This document shows, one piece after another, positions 35,501 through 50,500 of a DNA stretch of 64,000 bases. Every line of letters starts with the position of its first letter. The first letter of the stretch is position 1. The stretch lies in the NCBI GenBank assembly GCA_008360955.1, contig LUCM01007409.1, positions 154,056 to 218,055 on the forward strand, read 5' to 3'. The notes beneath the pieces are model-generated. The model ran no database searches and was not told where the DNA came from. It worked only from the letters and a program-made list of their open reading frames with translations. This DNA comes from Fasciolopsis buskii (taxonomy: Eukaryota; Platyhelminthes; Trematoda; Plagiorchiida; Fasciolidae). The translations under genes were made by a program, and so were the position numbers.

Positions 35501-38500
35501 TTATTGCAATGAAATTGGTGAAGTTCACTCCAGCCTTCCCAACCAATGACTCTGCTCTGATTTGCTCTTGTTATTGATTTATTCTGTACTGTATGAACAA
35601 AATGCACGCAATTAATTGCCTTTGATCAGTAACGACACAGTTGTAGTTCAGTTTGACATGGCAACAAGACACTTGAAACACACATCGTTGTTTTTCTTAG
35701 ATTTGGGGACGGTTCAAGCGCGTTTATTACAATCCGGTTTGAAAGGGTGTGTCTTTTCGGACTCAGAAACTCCATTTAGCTAGTGGTCTCTATTTGTTTT
35801 CAAGTCGGACGAACCGGCCACTTGCCGACCGCGTCTGTGCTCGTGGGCGTCTATCCAGTCAGGCCAGTCCACTGCACTTTCATACCTATTCGTCACACTC
35901 CGGATTGGCCACTTTGGCACATTTCGCAGATTATACCTCTCCCGGAGAAGAGCGATCTGCGCCACAAGAAACATATAATCAAACTACTTTAGCCCACTTA
36001 AATATATTGTTCATTCTAAAGGCCGGTCTGCAGGACCCATACCATATGCTTACTCACTAAATTACGAAAGAAAATACCTCTATGGAGACAACAGTTTCCA
36101 AGCACCGACACCCTCGGCACGTCTGTCCTTAAAGCCTAGGAATATTTGACATGATATCCATTTTGTACGTGAATTAGTGATTTCCAGAAGTGGATATTGT
36201 TGTGAAACAAACGGGGGCACTCAGTCAGTCAGTCTGTCGGTCAGTCCAACATGATGATTACTACATTGTTTGCAGATTGACTGATCAGTCACCGACGCAG
36301 GATGACAATGCTTAAAATAGTTCTGACGACAACGAGAGCAGTGGTCACCCAAAGTTGGATCAGATGGTAAGAAATGGGGTCTATACAAGTGAAATACATA
36401 ATCATTACAATTTCGCGCTTTTTAAAGTTAAACTGATGATAAGAGTTGGTGGTTGAAAATATTGACCATAAGTTGACAGCATCTACGGATAGGAGTAAGA
36501 TAAAGTGGTGTGGGGAAGACTTACCTGCTTCAAAACGATTGCATATCGATAGAGAGCCTCACCCTGATCGGCTGCCTTGACTAATTTACTGGGCACAGGA
36601 TAACCCAAACCAGTGAGTAGCCGTACTTCACGTTGCAGCTGAACTAAGCCATCCGGATAGCCTACTTCCAGTCGTCCATCAGTGGTGGATAGGGTAAGCA
36701 AACGACCGGAAGGATCAAAAGCCAAGGCCGTTTTCTGATCTTTCGGTTTCTTATCAGCCAAACGAGTCAATCTGTCACGTGACCATGCCTCGAATTGCTC
36801 ACGGCGCCACGTGGATACATCTTCTATCAGCGACGTAGCCTCCTGAGTCAGGGAGAGACACCAATTAGTCAAGAAAAGTTAAACGGTAGTCACTGACCGT
36901 CAGTGCTTATATGAATAGTGGTTCTTGGAAGAATTGGATAATCCAGTCTAACTAGATGGCAGGCGAAGACACAGGAGACATATATTTCGTCACTGACCGC
37001 GGTTAATTATAGAGAGCCCGGTTGCTCTCTCTAATTTGAAGAATGTTTTTCTAGTTCTTAGTTAGAAGAAATAGTTAAGACTGATATGTGCCAACTATAT
37101 TTCGTATCTGCCTGCCACAGACCTCATCTAATCGTTGTCTACCTCGGTGAACAAAGATGACATCAAAACAACCCATCACCTTTCAATTTGATCATCTTTT
37201 CGAAGGGTCATAACGGTAGACTGAATGATACAATCCGTAAATCTTATTTGGATCATTAGAGTGCACATGGAAAACAGCCTCCTGTTTGTAAGATGCACTT
37301 ACTCCGGACATTTAGACTGAACACATTTTATCAAGATTTATACAGCCTCATTTATCTCAGAGTTACTTACGAGTAGTTTTTTGGACACGGGTTACCTTAC
37401 TTGAAGGATTGCCCTTTGGCCCACATTTTCCACACACAAACCTGAGACCATTTGGTCAACTTTACACTCTGAAGCGCTATACTCGAGTCTTGCTTTCAGC
37501 AGAGCTGATCCATTGGTGCGCCCAGAGTCTTAACTCGGGACATTCACCTGCGTGTATCATCACTGAGCCACCAGCTTCCGTCGGATCGACCGACGTTTAT
37601 TAAAATGTCGTCCTAAATGAGAACCAGCAGTGAGTGACACCTTCGAGGGAAGAAGACGAATGTCTCGGTAATTTCAATCAAGTGCCTCTCACCAACTTAG
37701 ATTATTAAAAGCTATTATTTTATATGGCAACAAAGATCATAAGAAACGTTGGAAGAAATATAGTTGTATGGGGTAAAGCAAATGGATTTGATGGAACAAA
37801 AAAAACAATATACCTGTTTATAAAGATCAAAACGATGCAGATCAGACAGAAGCGCTTCGACCAATTGCAAATCATCACATACGCGCGATTCCACATATCC
37901 GGCCCATAATATTCGATTTATGGATTCAGGAATATTTTTTGCCGTGATCATGCCCACAGGGCGATTACTGAAACCCGTTGAACCAGATTTCCGCTCTAAA
38001 ACAACCCCGGTTCCCTTAAGAAATTCTTCCCGAAACTGAAAACAAAGAGACAATGGGGTAAACGACTGTGAACTAGGATGACATTACTTTAGTTCTAGCG
38101 AACAGTACCACGAGAAACGAGGTGATGTTTGAGGAATAAAAAAGTGTTGCTGTTACTGAAACGTTCAAACTACTAGTCATTTTAATGGGGTCTGACGAAC
38201 AACGTGCAGAACTGTCCGGACATGTGTGCACTATGGTCAGTCAGAATGACGTCTATCAACAGTAATCAAACGCATACTCTTGACTTCCGCCCTATGGGAG
38301 GAGACAGTAGGAACTGTGTTAGTTTCCTACACTTCTTTATGAAGCCTCGGTAATCCATTAACGGCGCCTGACAAAATGAGATTTGAATTTGGGATAGGTT
38401 TGTCGCGGTCACGACGTAAAGCTCAAAGAGTTCGGAGTGGTGTACAGTCATTAACGCGGTCAAGCCTCAAGTTCTCCAATTCGGTGAGTCACATGTGAGA

Positions 38501-41500
38501 CAAATCAGTTGTGGTGTTTCGTTTCCAAGTTAAACTTTCTGATGATTTTCTACTACATTCAATATAACAGCCGTCGAAATCAATCTTCAAGTGGTATGGC
38601 TGATTTAAGAGGTTGGCCTCATTGGTAGCAAAATCACGAAACTGGCTTTGTGTTTTGGAGGACATTTTTTCACCCATCCCCAAAATGATTACCTTCAACA
38701 AACAGTTTGCGCAACTAATCCATATGTGTATCTACGTTACATAAAACGGTATGTAATGCTAGACACGCTTTTAATTCTGTACAAAAATTTGTGAATAGGA
38801 GGAAGTAGCCGATCTACCTATGTTGAGGATGGAAATGTACGAGTAATTAGGAAATAAGGATGACGTAATTCCGCAACCGTGATGATGTTCAAACAAAATA
38901 AAGAATTAGTAGTTTTTTAGTTGTAAATTTGCAAAGGTTTAAAAATTAACTTCCGGTTTTGTTCAAAATTCCTGGACATTGCATTTTGCAAGCAGATGGT
39001 GCAAAATAAAAACAATTTTTGTTTTATGAACATTTGTTGACTGGCTCTTTCTTGTCAGCTGCAAAATATTTGGGGATTATGTCATGAACAATGCAAAGTG
39101 CCACAAATCGCGGTGTCCTATTGTACGGTTGGGAAATCTGGTCCGTTCACTTTGAGGATGTTTGGTGTTTTTCTGTATTCGACTACCGATACCTTCGAAA
39201 CATCATTGGAGTTCGGTGGTTACGTCGGGTGAATAATGGCGACGTGTGTAGTCACGTGTTGGTTTCTGGTAGTTACCCTCCGCCTGAGATAATCTTTCTG
39301 TGACACCATCGGTGGCTCGGACATGTGTTGCGTGTGTTCGCTGATTGCTTATCTTTTTGCGCTGATTTCGCGTACACTCGGAAAGGCTGGAGAGCAACGC
39401 GGCGGTTACGTTGTAATGCTCTAGATGTATAAAATAGTTAACTCCAGCTCCGACATTATTTCATGCTTCCTGTCTCCCTGGTGGGGACCTAAGAGATGAA
39501 GACTGTCGTTAATTTAATTTAATCAAAGTCAATGAAGCAAATACTGCAGGGCATGCCTGTAGAATTGGTGTCTTTAAAACTAGCAGGAAATGGTGGAAAA
39601 CATCAAAAATTGTGTGATGAACATACAAAAGAACTCTTTCGTCATTTTCCTTCTGCTTCTTTATCAGTCCTGTCCCCAGAATTTTGTTCAAGTGATGTTA
39701 TATTGGTACTATGCCTGTCCTCAAATCGGTGATCCATATTAGAAAAACTAATTAGATTCTTAAGATCTTGTTTCCACAGCTGTGAAACGTGACGCATCTT
39801 ACCTGGACAAATTTACACCCACATAATTTAAAGTACAACTATTTCCTCTGCCATATGTCACATTTATCAAACATATTTACCATTCTAAGATATTGCAAAA
39901 GGAAGACATCCTTACATAATTCCAAAATGTGAAATTTGTGTAGACAATGCCGTGGTATTCGGGGTTTATATGAGGATTAGGTGGTAGAGTTTGAAAATAT
40001 CCACTGGTCTGGTTCTGATCCACGACAGTTTTCCTCACATAAGAGTAGCAGATAGGAATTGATGAAGAACGGCAACGTATACGCATGATTTCTTACCTAA
40101 ACATCAGTTTGTATATGATAGCTATCATTAATTAGGCCGCAAGTAAAAGTGACTTAGTTTTGAATGAGACGATGTGTTTTCGAATAATCTAACACGATGA
40201 ATAAGACAGTGCTTTGAAGGTAATAAAAACGCCATTAGCGAAAATACAAAAAAACTACCTCACCGAAAAAAACAATCGCTTCTAGGTGCCGGAGGTTTCA
40301 CAGCCTACCTATCCAGGATGTATAATGAACGGGCGTTTGTTTACTTCAACAGGCTGATCCATTTACAACAGCAAAACATTAAAGTGATTACTCACTTCTT
40401 TCAAAGATGCTTCCAAATACCCAAGCATTGTCTCTCTTTCAGCTTGCAATATTTGTGCCACAATCGGACGACGAATGAGTTCTTGATAAGTTTGAAATTC
40501 TCGTAACAATTGGATTGGACTGACCTGCCGTGAACTAACTGAAAAATCGTGAATATCCAAATAGAAAGCAGAATTGAGGTTAAAAGTATTGGATTTGCAC
40601 TCAGTTCGGAGTGCATCGAATAATCAGTGCGCCATGTGTCAGGATCAGTTCGAAAGTTTTTGATACCAGATTACAGCGTTGTCGGCTGAGGTCATATTTT
40701 ACAAGATTCTCTTGAGAAAGGTTACTCAAAGTAGTATAAACGCCGGCAAAACTATACTCTCCGCGGCCAAGTTTTGTTCTGTCATTAAAAATGTTTACAC
40801 AAAAGGGTAATTCGTTTTTGCCTCACCCATCCTCTGGAGGGGAGGAGGGAACAGAAGGAAGTCACCAAAACTCATTACGTCGATAAAATTGTCATTTCAA
40901 TCCCAAGCTAACGATAACTGATGTTGTCCTTCGGTCTGCAAACAGCGGAACACCGATCTACAGGGTATCACAGCAATGTGCTTGCTGATAATTTCACCTA
41001 CGTCGGTGAGGTCGTATTTACAGACTAAACAACATTATCTAAAACCATAGGTTCGTGAAAACACTGACATTCAAAACCGGTAACACTTTGCCGTGAGAAA
41101 TAAGCTACGGTCAAATTGAAGAAGATGCAGCCAATAGAAGTACGATGAGATTTTCCATTTGCTAACATAATCCAATAGTATTACGCATGGAGATCCATGC
41201 TAGTGGATAATGCTAGCATGTATTCTTTGTACCTGATAATCTGATAATCTAATGCATTGTAAATATTCAGATCAACTACAGTGCGTGAATCGGTGTTCAC
41301 CGTCACAAGAAACGTGACAGCAAATGTGGTCAGGAATATCACATAATTTCCAGAATTTTGCCGATGGTGGTTAAATGTCCATTAAGCAAATGAATCCAGA
41401 TTTATTTCGGAAAATGTTGTATCCTAATAACACTCGAAGTAAACATAGTCAGACCAAAAATAATCAGAAAGATGAAACAGCAAATGATGTTTGCAAACAG

Positions 41501-44500
41501 AGTAAAACAGCAACACAACATAAACAGACTACCGCTTGAGGTGGTGTGACGGCTTACGTGCTTCCATGACCTAAAGAGCTACATAGGATGGCTTATCTAA
41601 AGCCGAAGACTCAATGGTACGTGGAAGATCAATGGGTAGAGGTCTGATGAAGAAGCCTCTTGGTCCTCCAGGTTCGGGGTTGACTTGAAGCGGAGACGTA
41701 ATCTGAATAGGAGAGGAGGAACTAATAATCTAGGTAGATGAACCTTTACTTAGCCACTCCCAATGCTGCTTTGCGGACAGGTTGAGTTTTAGGACGAAGC
41801 CCATTTGTTAAGAACCCTCGTCGTCTTCGCGCTCAGACGTTGCAATTCCATGCAGTGCCCATCAACCCCACATGAATTAAACTTTTGCAAATAATTCCAC
41901 ATGGCATATATCGTCGTGCAGGATAATCAAGACTGTGCTACTCATTGCATCAAGCGGGGTGGGTAACGATAAGTACACTACAACTATTTATGGTATATCT
42001 ATTTCTTTGAAAATTCCCAATGAGGACATTGAGAAAAAACAAATTGGCGAACGAGCTCATTTTCAGTGATTCGTACTCATGCTATTATATCACAATTATT
42101 AGGAGGAATTTTTGGGATGGATTGGATTAGTCAGATGAAAATATAGATGGGAAGAGATATGTGACACTACATGCATAACCCGAATACAAATGAACGTGTT
42201 GTATTAATTGTTTTGTGGTCTAGGGTTTGCAGTGGGACGGAGGGTGGGCCAGGGGAGCTGAAGGGTAATCACAAATTGTTTTTGAGCGCACAGTGGAGGA
42301 GTGTGAAGACGGACCGCGACAGCTTCCGCGGTACTCAAGAGGTGATGCTTTGCCAACCTAGACTGTTGACCCCTGACTTTATACAGAATGGGGAAAGCTT
42401 GCGTCACACTCACGGTGTGGTTAGTCTGTGCTAAAAATTCCTCCTAATGTATTGTGATGTAATGGAATGGGTACCTCCGTTTATTCAACCTTAGTCTTCT
42501 GCACCCTAAGTGTTTTCCTCTGCCTATCCCTAACCCCGCCACTGATAACACGCCAGATGTTTGCAACATATCATTGCTGAATAGTATCGTCAGCGGTTTT
42601 AAAACTGGCTTCGTCAAATTGCGTACTCTTATACAGACTGTTTAACAGGCCTGTTTAGCGTTACCAGTAGACTCATTGGTTACTGATCTCTGCTGTGTTA
42701 GCAAAATACAGATTCAAGCTCCGAACAGCATTATCCAACTAAATGTGCTTAATGGCCGTCCAGATACTTCCTATGCACCTCAGGAAACAAAACGGCTCAA
42801 ACTGTGGGTCAACGCGGCGTAAAAATAGTCTTGAGAGACAAGGATGAAGCGGCCTTTTAAGATTGGATTCCGGTTAGCAATTGATTATGCGCCTTGAGAA
42901 GGTAGGCTCAGTCAGCGTTTGGAACGATGGTTGCGTTAAGCGCAATTCGTTTGCAGTCTCAGAATGCGCTCTAAACGATTGTGGCGCGGATACAACAGAA
43001 GATGAGTTCTATTAAGAACTTGTCCCTCCTGTTCGCAAACGCAAAGACTTCGATATTTTAATGGTTGCAGGTGATTTTAATGCATCAGCCAGAGAAATTC
43101 GTTCTCCAGAAGCTTGATTAAGGAGGTGCACAACCCTGCGCACTCAGCGTATATATAACGGAGAAAGGCTTCCTCAGTTTTGTACAGATAATCACTTATT
43201 TGTCTCTAGCAGGAATTTCCGTCAGAGTTCACGTTGCACGGTGACATGGTACACTAGTTCAACGGGTAGTCCGAGTCAGATCAACCATATCACAGTGAGC
43301 TACCGTTGGCGCGGTTCTACCAGGAAATGTGAACCATATTGGCCCACATACATAAAATCGGGTCGTACATTAGTTCTAGTGCGAATTTGCTGCATCTCAA
43401 TGGCCATGGACTCAAACTGGAAACATAGTTGGTCGCAGAATATCTGTCTGATATGGCTGTTGCGATAGGTATGAACAAAAACTAACAGACAAATTAAGAA
43501 CCCCTATGAGGAGCAAAGATGAGAGACAGTGAAATCAAACCAGGCAGACGATGGATTTGGTAGCAGGTTTCTCATATGGTCCTAGATTTACCATTCATCA
43601 AAGACACTAGATTTCGCAAGGGTTGCTGGGCCCACTGGAGGAAAAATGACAATCCCCTAACTGTGAGGAGATGAATAAGATCCGGGGACATCTGCAGCGT
43701 CAACTGAAGATAAGCCTTAATAATGACCGTGGAAACTGGTCGGTTATGGCAGCCATAGAAATGGAAGTAACAGCTGCTCCAGGTAACAGTCAGAGACTGT
43801 TTAAGCTCATATGCGACACTGGGTGACGATGAACTTTGGTGAGCGAAATCGTGTGCGATAGAAATGAAGAGCTCATCCACAGCAGACAGCAAAAGATCGA
43901 CCAATGGACTGAATACTTTAAGGAACTAGTTAGCTGGCCGCTCCTTGATGTAGGCAATACGCCGACCAAAACTTCAAATCCTTGGAAAGGGCTCTTAATC
44001 CCTTCCACCAAACGGAAGTGGAACACTCGACCCTCAAAGAGGGTAAAAGCTGCCGGTCCTGACGAACTCCCAGTTTCTTCCACTGCGCTTTATTCATTGT
44101 TCTGTGATACTCGGAACAAAGAGAAAGTTATCGATTGTACTTGCCTTAACGAAGAGCACACGCAATGATTGTAGCAGTCATCGTGATATTAGTTTACCTC
44201 CATTAGCCACTAAGTTTTTAGCTTCCCTAATGCTGCACCGTTTGACACCGGTTCTTTAGGGTAACATCCACAAAAATCAGGTCGAGTTTCTTCCAGATTT
44301 GGAGTTCCACCAATCAGGTTTTCACTTCTTGGCAGCCGCTTGAAAAAATTACACACCAACCCCCCAAAATCTCATTTTTTCTCGACCTTGAAGTCTCCTT
44401 CGACTCAGTGGACTGGACAACGCTACTCAGGTCTCTAAATCTTAAGTGTATGCCAGAGGGTTTTGTGAACCTCTTCAGAGCATTGCACTTGCATGCCTAC

Positions 44501-47500
44501 GGTTGAATGATAGCAAAATGCTCGACGTGCGATAGATGGACTGTTGGGGGCTGCAGGTCGATTCAGGAGGTGTTTTGTATCCATAAAGTGCAACGTACTG
44601 TTGCAAGACTAGGCGGAGGAAGTACCGAACTTGGTACTTGATAGGTAAGAACTCACATTCGATGAGCGCTTTAGATACCTCGACAGCTGAGTGTCGAAAA
44701 ATGTTGGCAAGGCAGCGGAGGTGAGCATGTGTGCATCCAAGGTTCGAACGGTATAAGTTGGACTGAGGCACCTGATATTTTACCGAGGTCGAAAGGTTGG
44801 GTGTACTGTGTCGAAGTACGCTCAGTTCTGTTGTGCGGTTGCAAGACATGAAGTTTGCGTGCCGAAGGTGTTCGTCGCTTAGACGCCCTTGATATTCAAT
44901 GTTTACTTAGTATGACTTGAATTGGATGGAGTGGCCGCGTGATTAATATGCAGTTTAGGAATTTAAAATTAGATACCGGTTGTGAGAACATTCTATCTTT
45001 GCAAAAGAAGCTTGAAAGACTTTGTTGGTTGGGCCTCGTGTTGCGTGTGATGACACTCATTTACCACACCGTGCTTTTCCCGTTCCTCCCATGGAGTGGG
45101 TGAAGTCACGTGAAGGTCAACAAATGACATGGTAGGGTGAAATGAGAAAATGTACATCGAACTTAGGTGAGATAGATGTCTCATGTCTTCATGATTGGTG
45201 TACAAAAGATCCGTCAACTAGCTGGCTGAAAACGCGGCGGGATAAGTCAACGAGCCAAGGACAGCGAGGATCGCGTTGTCATTTTCTGCCTAATCAGAAT
45301 GATTAAAAACATGTGCATTTCGACGGTTAGACTGCCTTCCATGTGTTGCCTGTTATGGCAACCTTTTCTTTCCCGCCCTCTGTAGGTCTGCTTTCAGACC
45401 CTCTTTCTTATTCACTCCTTCTTTAGCGACTTATACATCTGGGAGGACGGCAGCGGTAAGTGGGACTTGCTTTGCTGTTTAACAGTGAACAATGACGAGG
45501 ATGATAAACTCTAAATATTCTGAAATCTAATGAATTCAGTTGGCCCAGGAGATGGCAAGCCAAAGAAACGAGGCAAAGTCCTTCTCACTAGAATACATGT
45601 CTATATGACAGAAGTCATCTTAAATAAGATGCAGTTGCCGTCAGCATGCTCATCCGTGCAACTGCAGTGACAGAGGCCATTCACAGATTTGTATGGCGTT
45701 TATAGGGTGGCTATAGTTCTAACAACTTGGTAACAATGAGGGAAAATTCGAAATAAGACTGTTCAAATGAGGGCTGCAATTATATACCACGTAAGGCACA
45801 AACAATTCAAATGGCTCCCGTAGATGCTTATATACAAACTGAAAAGTTCTGTAGTTAGTGCTTTCCATTTTCGGTAAATTTGAAGAAATCGGACATCTAG
45901 GTCAATTCAGCTTAGTGTTTACTCCGTACAAATCCATATCGATCCGACTTTGCAGGGACTGACGCTGGCTTACTAGAATTTGCCCCACGTTAGTTCCTTT
46001 GTTTGTTGTTAATTTCAGGCATGTCACGCAATTCCTTTTGTTGTGTCTATTACATTGGACAACAAGCGAGTTAACAAGAAAGAAATACTACTGAAAAGTA
46101 ATGAAAAACAGGAATAGCTACTTACTGTCACCCTTTGGGTTCCCCATCAACAATACAGTCCGAAGACGCAAAGCCGCACGTTCTTCAGCAGGTCTGAGTC
46201 TGGAGTCAATTATGTTCATTGCCGAGGTCCATTTTTCCGCCGTGTAAGGGTTGTACAACAAGGGGTTGAACAATTCGCGGACTAGAACTGGTACAGCCGA
46301 CTGGTCGCAAAACTCCTTCTCCTCCGCCCAGGACCCAAACAAAAAGTGTTCCAGGCCTTTGTTCATCCCAAGTTCTATGCGCTCATCCTTCGTCAAAAGT
46401 CGATGCAGGTGTTCATACAGACCACGTAGACTGAGTACCTAGAAGAGTAGTCACGATAGTATTTCGGATGAAACCCATCACCTGATGGAAGGCCTCAGTA
46501 GTATGGTAGTTCTATGGAGTGGAAAAAATAGAGACACTAAACCTAATTTTCACTTTCCCATGTGAATAATACCGTTCAACTATTTTTTCAAATCTTTGGT
46601 CCATTTAGCCCTTATTTTAGTCAACATATCGTGGCAAACCGAGTAAAAAACGGGAAGCGAGGGAAAATGGACAGTAAATAAGCTGTAATTGATAAGAAGT
46701 TATGTAAAGGAACAGAGTTTGCAAATGCATGATAGTCGTGGAGGAAGATGCACTTGTTTTCACTAATGTTGCCATATATCCTGTGAATTTTAGTCGTAGA
46801 ACTTTACTTTTACAAAACATCTTATCCTATCGGTTACGATTTCTGTTCATTTTGCCATTTTGTTGACCTACCATTTCAGATCACTTTCAAGACACTGTTT
46901 GTTTCTCGCTTTGTTTACATCGAAGAGATCTGTGTGTGGACGTGAGCAAACATATATTATTTATCTTAACCCGCGCTGATTTCTTCTTACACCAAACCCT
47001 GGTCCTTGGATCCGGGCGCTGTAGGTCCAACCATAGTGTTGTTGCATGGTTTTATCTGCTTATTGGACCAGCATTTTTAAGGCACCGGTACTCAAACGAT
47101 GAACTGTTTTGGTGCATCACAGATTTATTCTGAGTAGCTTAGAATTACTAAACTGTACATATCCGGTCTTCGGAGGTTGAATTATGATCTTCTTTCACAT
47201 ATCCGATTTTGTGCACCAAAGTATGGTAGAAGGATGTTACATTAGAAATTTACAAACTCATTTGATCATTCTATGGATTTTACAGTGCCTAAGTTTATAG
47301 CAAACAAAAGAGTGATTCCGAATTGCGTGAATGGTGGATAATTGTTTTCTAAATTTCGAAAATAAACGAAATAATGAAGTTCAGATATAAGAAATGATAT
47401 AAGTGCCTCAGTTAAAATGACAAGTCATACTATTAACAGTCGGGCGAGTGATTTTCACTTGCAGTGTACGACTGAAGAATGAGAGGTCTGCAGCAGTCAA

Positions 47501-50500
47501 TTTTGTGTTATTTCCCGGTATTTGATTACGGCTCTGCATTTGAATCATCCTGAGCAAAGCATACCATGTAAGGTATGCTAAGCTTTATTTGTACCATTTG
47601 GTTCTAGCCAAAATCCGATGCAGTCATCCTATTGACCGGTTATGGATACAGAACACAAAAGAGAAATAGAGCTTTGGTACAAACATCGTTTTTTTAGATC
47701 TTGAATGCGGCATAAACAACTGACAAGTAGTACTTAGGTTAGAGGAAGAATAGTAGTTACTCGACCTACGCCAGAGAATTAGGTATAAAATTTGTATGGT
47801 CTAATGTGGTGCATACATCTTTACTGTGTTACAGGCCAGTAGCTACTAGAAAAGAGATAGATCCAGTAAAAAAGATGACAAAAAGCACAACTGTGGAAAG
47901 CTGGCAAAAAGAATTATCCAGTATTAGATTTTTCAAGATTTTACCATTACTTGGCATAACCATAGACTTGAAACTCTAGCCAAAGAATGCCAGGTATTCT
48001 CAGTGATACTTAACGCCGCACAAGTGCCATCTCACTGAATCACATGGTGAATATTGTTTTTGGGCGTCTGTTGGTCATTCTATTGATTTGGCTTCATAAA
48101 CTGCGATTGCATTTGACCCCATATGACTCTATAAGATAGTATTGTGGTGGCACTGATCTTCCGGAAAAAATCGATTGTTTTCGGGCACCATTTCCTGTAA
48201 GACTTGTTTTGATGCTCGATATCAATTTTGTGGCATTTGTTTGATTGGGTTTGTTTTTCGCCGCACACAAGATTGGCCAGTTTCTTTTCGTGTTGCTCTA
48301 GAGTCGCCCCGGTCTCTCGGCATTTCTCGGCCATGGCTTGCTTGCACGTCTATGGTCATATCCGTGCTATTCCGGCACCAAGCTATTCACAGTGAATTTC
48401 TCACATCTGGTTGTTGGTTTGAGTTTTCTTCCTTCTATCAGCTGATAAGACTTTGATAACCACACCTTCAGAATTCAAAAGAAACATTTGGGGTTGTCTT
48501 ACTCACCAAAACTGACAACTAAACCCTTAGGTTCTTGGATTTTAGTGCGCACAGCATGGCCAGCAATGAAAGGCCGTTATAGAAAATAAACTTTCTTAAG
48601 AGGAATCAAGGTCCAAGGGAGCATTGTGTGCACGCAATTTCCGCGTCTACACTGATAACTTTTGGTTTTTAACTGAGAACGAAAACTCGCCACTGATGCA
48701 CTGGTGGTGAGTATCAATAGTATCCCAAACCAAAATAGATGAATAATTCTTACCAAACCAACATAAAGTGCAAAATGTGAACTAACATAGCTGAAACAAA
48801 GGGAGGAAAAGATCCATTTCCCAAATGTAAGCTAACGTAAAACGAAAAACTAATATGCTGTCTGCGTGGTTAGATGGCAAATAGCAACTCTTTCAAGAAT
48901 ATAAAACCTTAAAGACTAATTGTCGTCGATAGTAATAGTACAATTTGGCCAAACAACTGACACGCTAGGTTACCCGTAAAAAGCTGAATTCATTGCCGGA
49001 GACTATTGTATAGATACAGAAAATAATAACCCAGTATGACAGGATTGCTCGAAGGTATAAAAGGATAATCTTTTCAATTCAACAAGCTGCATTATTAATA
49101 TGATTTTAAAGAAACTCTTTGTGCGGCATTAAAGTTCACCCCGTGGCCAAGAAACCGTGAAATCATTTATTGTACAGTTATTTTAATATCAGCAAAAATC
49201 TTGAGCAATGCAAGCCTACCTTGCAAAACGTGAGACACAAACCTAGGAAGAACAGTACTGAGTCAGACTGCTGCGTCATTACTCTGCATGGACAGGTTTC
49301 CAAAATTGTGTCAAACACTATTTCATTTCGATTCACTTTTGAAAATTTTTCTTATAAAACCAAAGAGAGATTAGAACCAATCTGAAGCAAATTAATAGGA
49401 TCAAATTAATGTCGGACGAACATCAGATGGAAAAAGATAATACTAGCCCGGATATCTTTACTAGAAATGCAAACTGACTTCAGTAAGCCTAGAACAGAAC
49501 TGCGTGAGATAGGCCAAGTTTGGCTGGGGACCTTCCCATGGATGGGGTGCGTACCGGCGCCAAAGATTTCGAGTCAGCAGTTCACTAGACTTTTGCCATT
49601 GAGTGCAAGCTTTGACTCCGAGTTGCAGACCACGTTTAGCCTAAATAATTTGGAAAAACTCGTATTGAACCGAGCCACTAATATGTTTTCTTTTATAAAT
49701 GCGGCAACAAAATATTATTCTTCTGTTACATTTGAAACATACTGATTGGGATTTACAAGCAGGGCACGATGCAGTCAAAAGCAATGCAATTAGCAGTTGT
49801 ATGTATACAAAATGCTTTCGCATGATTCAGATGCAGAAATCATATCGGTGTAAGAAAGAACATGGTGAAAATAACACTCGTGCACTGCAAAACAGCTTTC
49901 ATGTAAAATAAGAAAATATTTATTTTTGCTCGTTTATTTTCTCTTATTAATAATACGACTGGAGATTATTGCATGCAATGAACCGCAACTTATTCGGAGC
50001 TGAAAGAATGATCTTTAATGTAAGCGTCCTCGGGATCAATGCGAATGTGAATAACAACTGAAATATCTACAGGTATCAAAGGTCTCAAAATGAACGTGGA
50101 ATTAGAAAATACAAGAAGAAATTCTTGCCATTTGATTGCTTCAGGTCAATAATTGTTTAGTTGGAATTAAAAAGGCAAACAGTGAAACTTATGACACCCT
50201 CAAAACAAATATTTCTTATAATATAATATAATTGTGTAAATATATAGTCGTTTGGACCAAAAAACAACTGCACTCGTGGGAACTAACCAAGTGCCAGGAA
50301 CGACTAGCTGATGACTTAAAATCGAATAAGCCAGAGGGATGTAACTAGGGTGACAAAGGACAAAAATAATACTCACACGATGAAAATCTGTGGTCCACAA
50401 AGCTGAGATGGCAAGATCTCGTGTTTGTTTTTCATCTTCTGTGCAGCCAAGGTGCATTTGTATAATCTTCACTATCCAGTAACCAACGGCTTCAATAAGC

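Larger units (their letters stand above)
40539..46125 (-). other. DYNC2H1 intron 6 (5.6 kb), rich in mobile elements
   Basis: GT-AG intron holding a hammerhead-like remnant (40.71 kb), a small element with terminal inverted repeats (42.08-42.46 kb) and a long decayed LINE (42.5-45.3 kb). Nothing was recognised at 40.75-42.0 kb. Confidence 0.8.

Noticed and set aside
48080..48334. 84-codon minus-strand frame, charged and cysteine-containing, as a dynein exon
   Set aside because: It matches no part of the dynein tail; the missing segment was found instead at 49479-49640.
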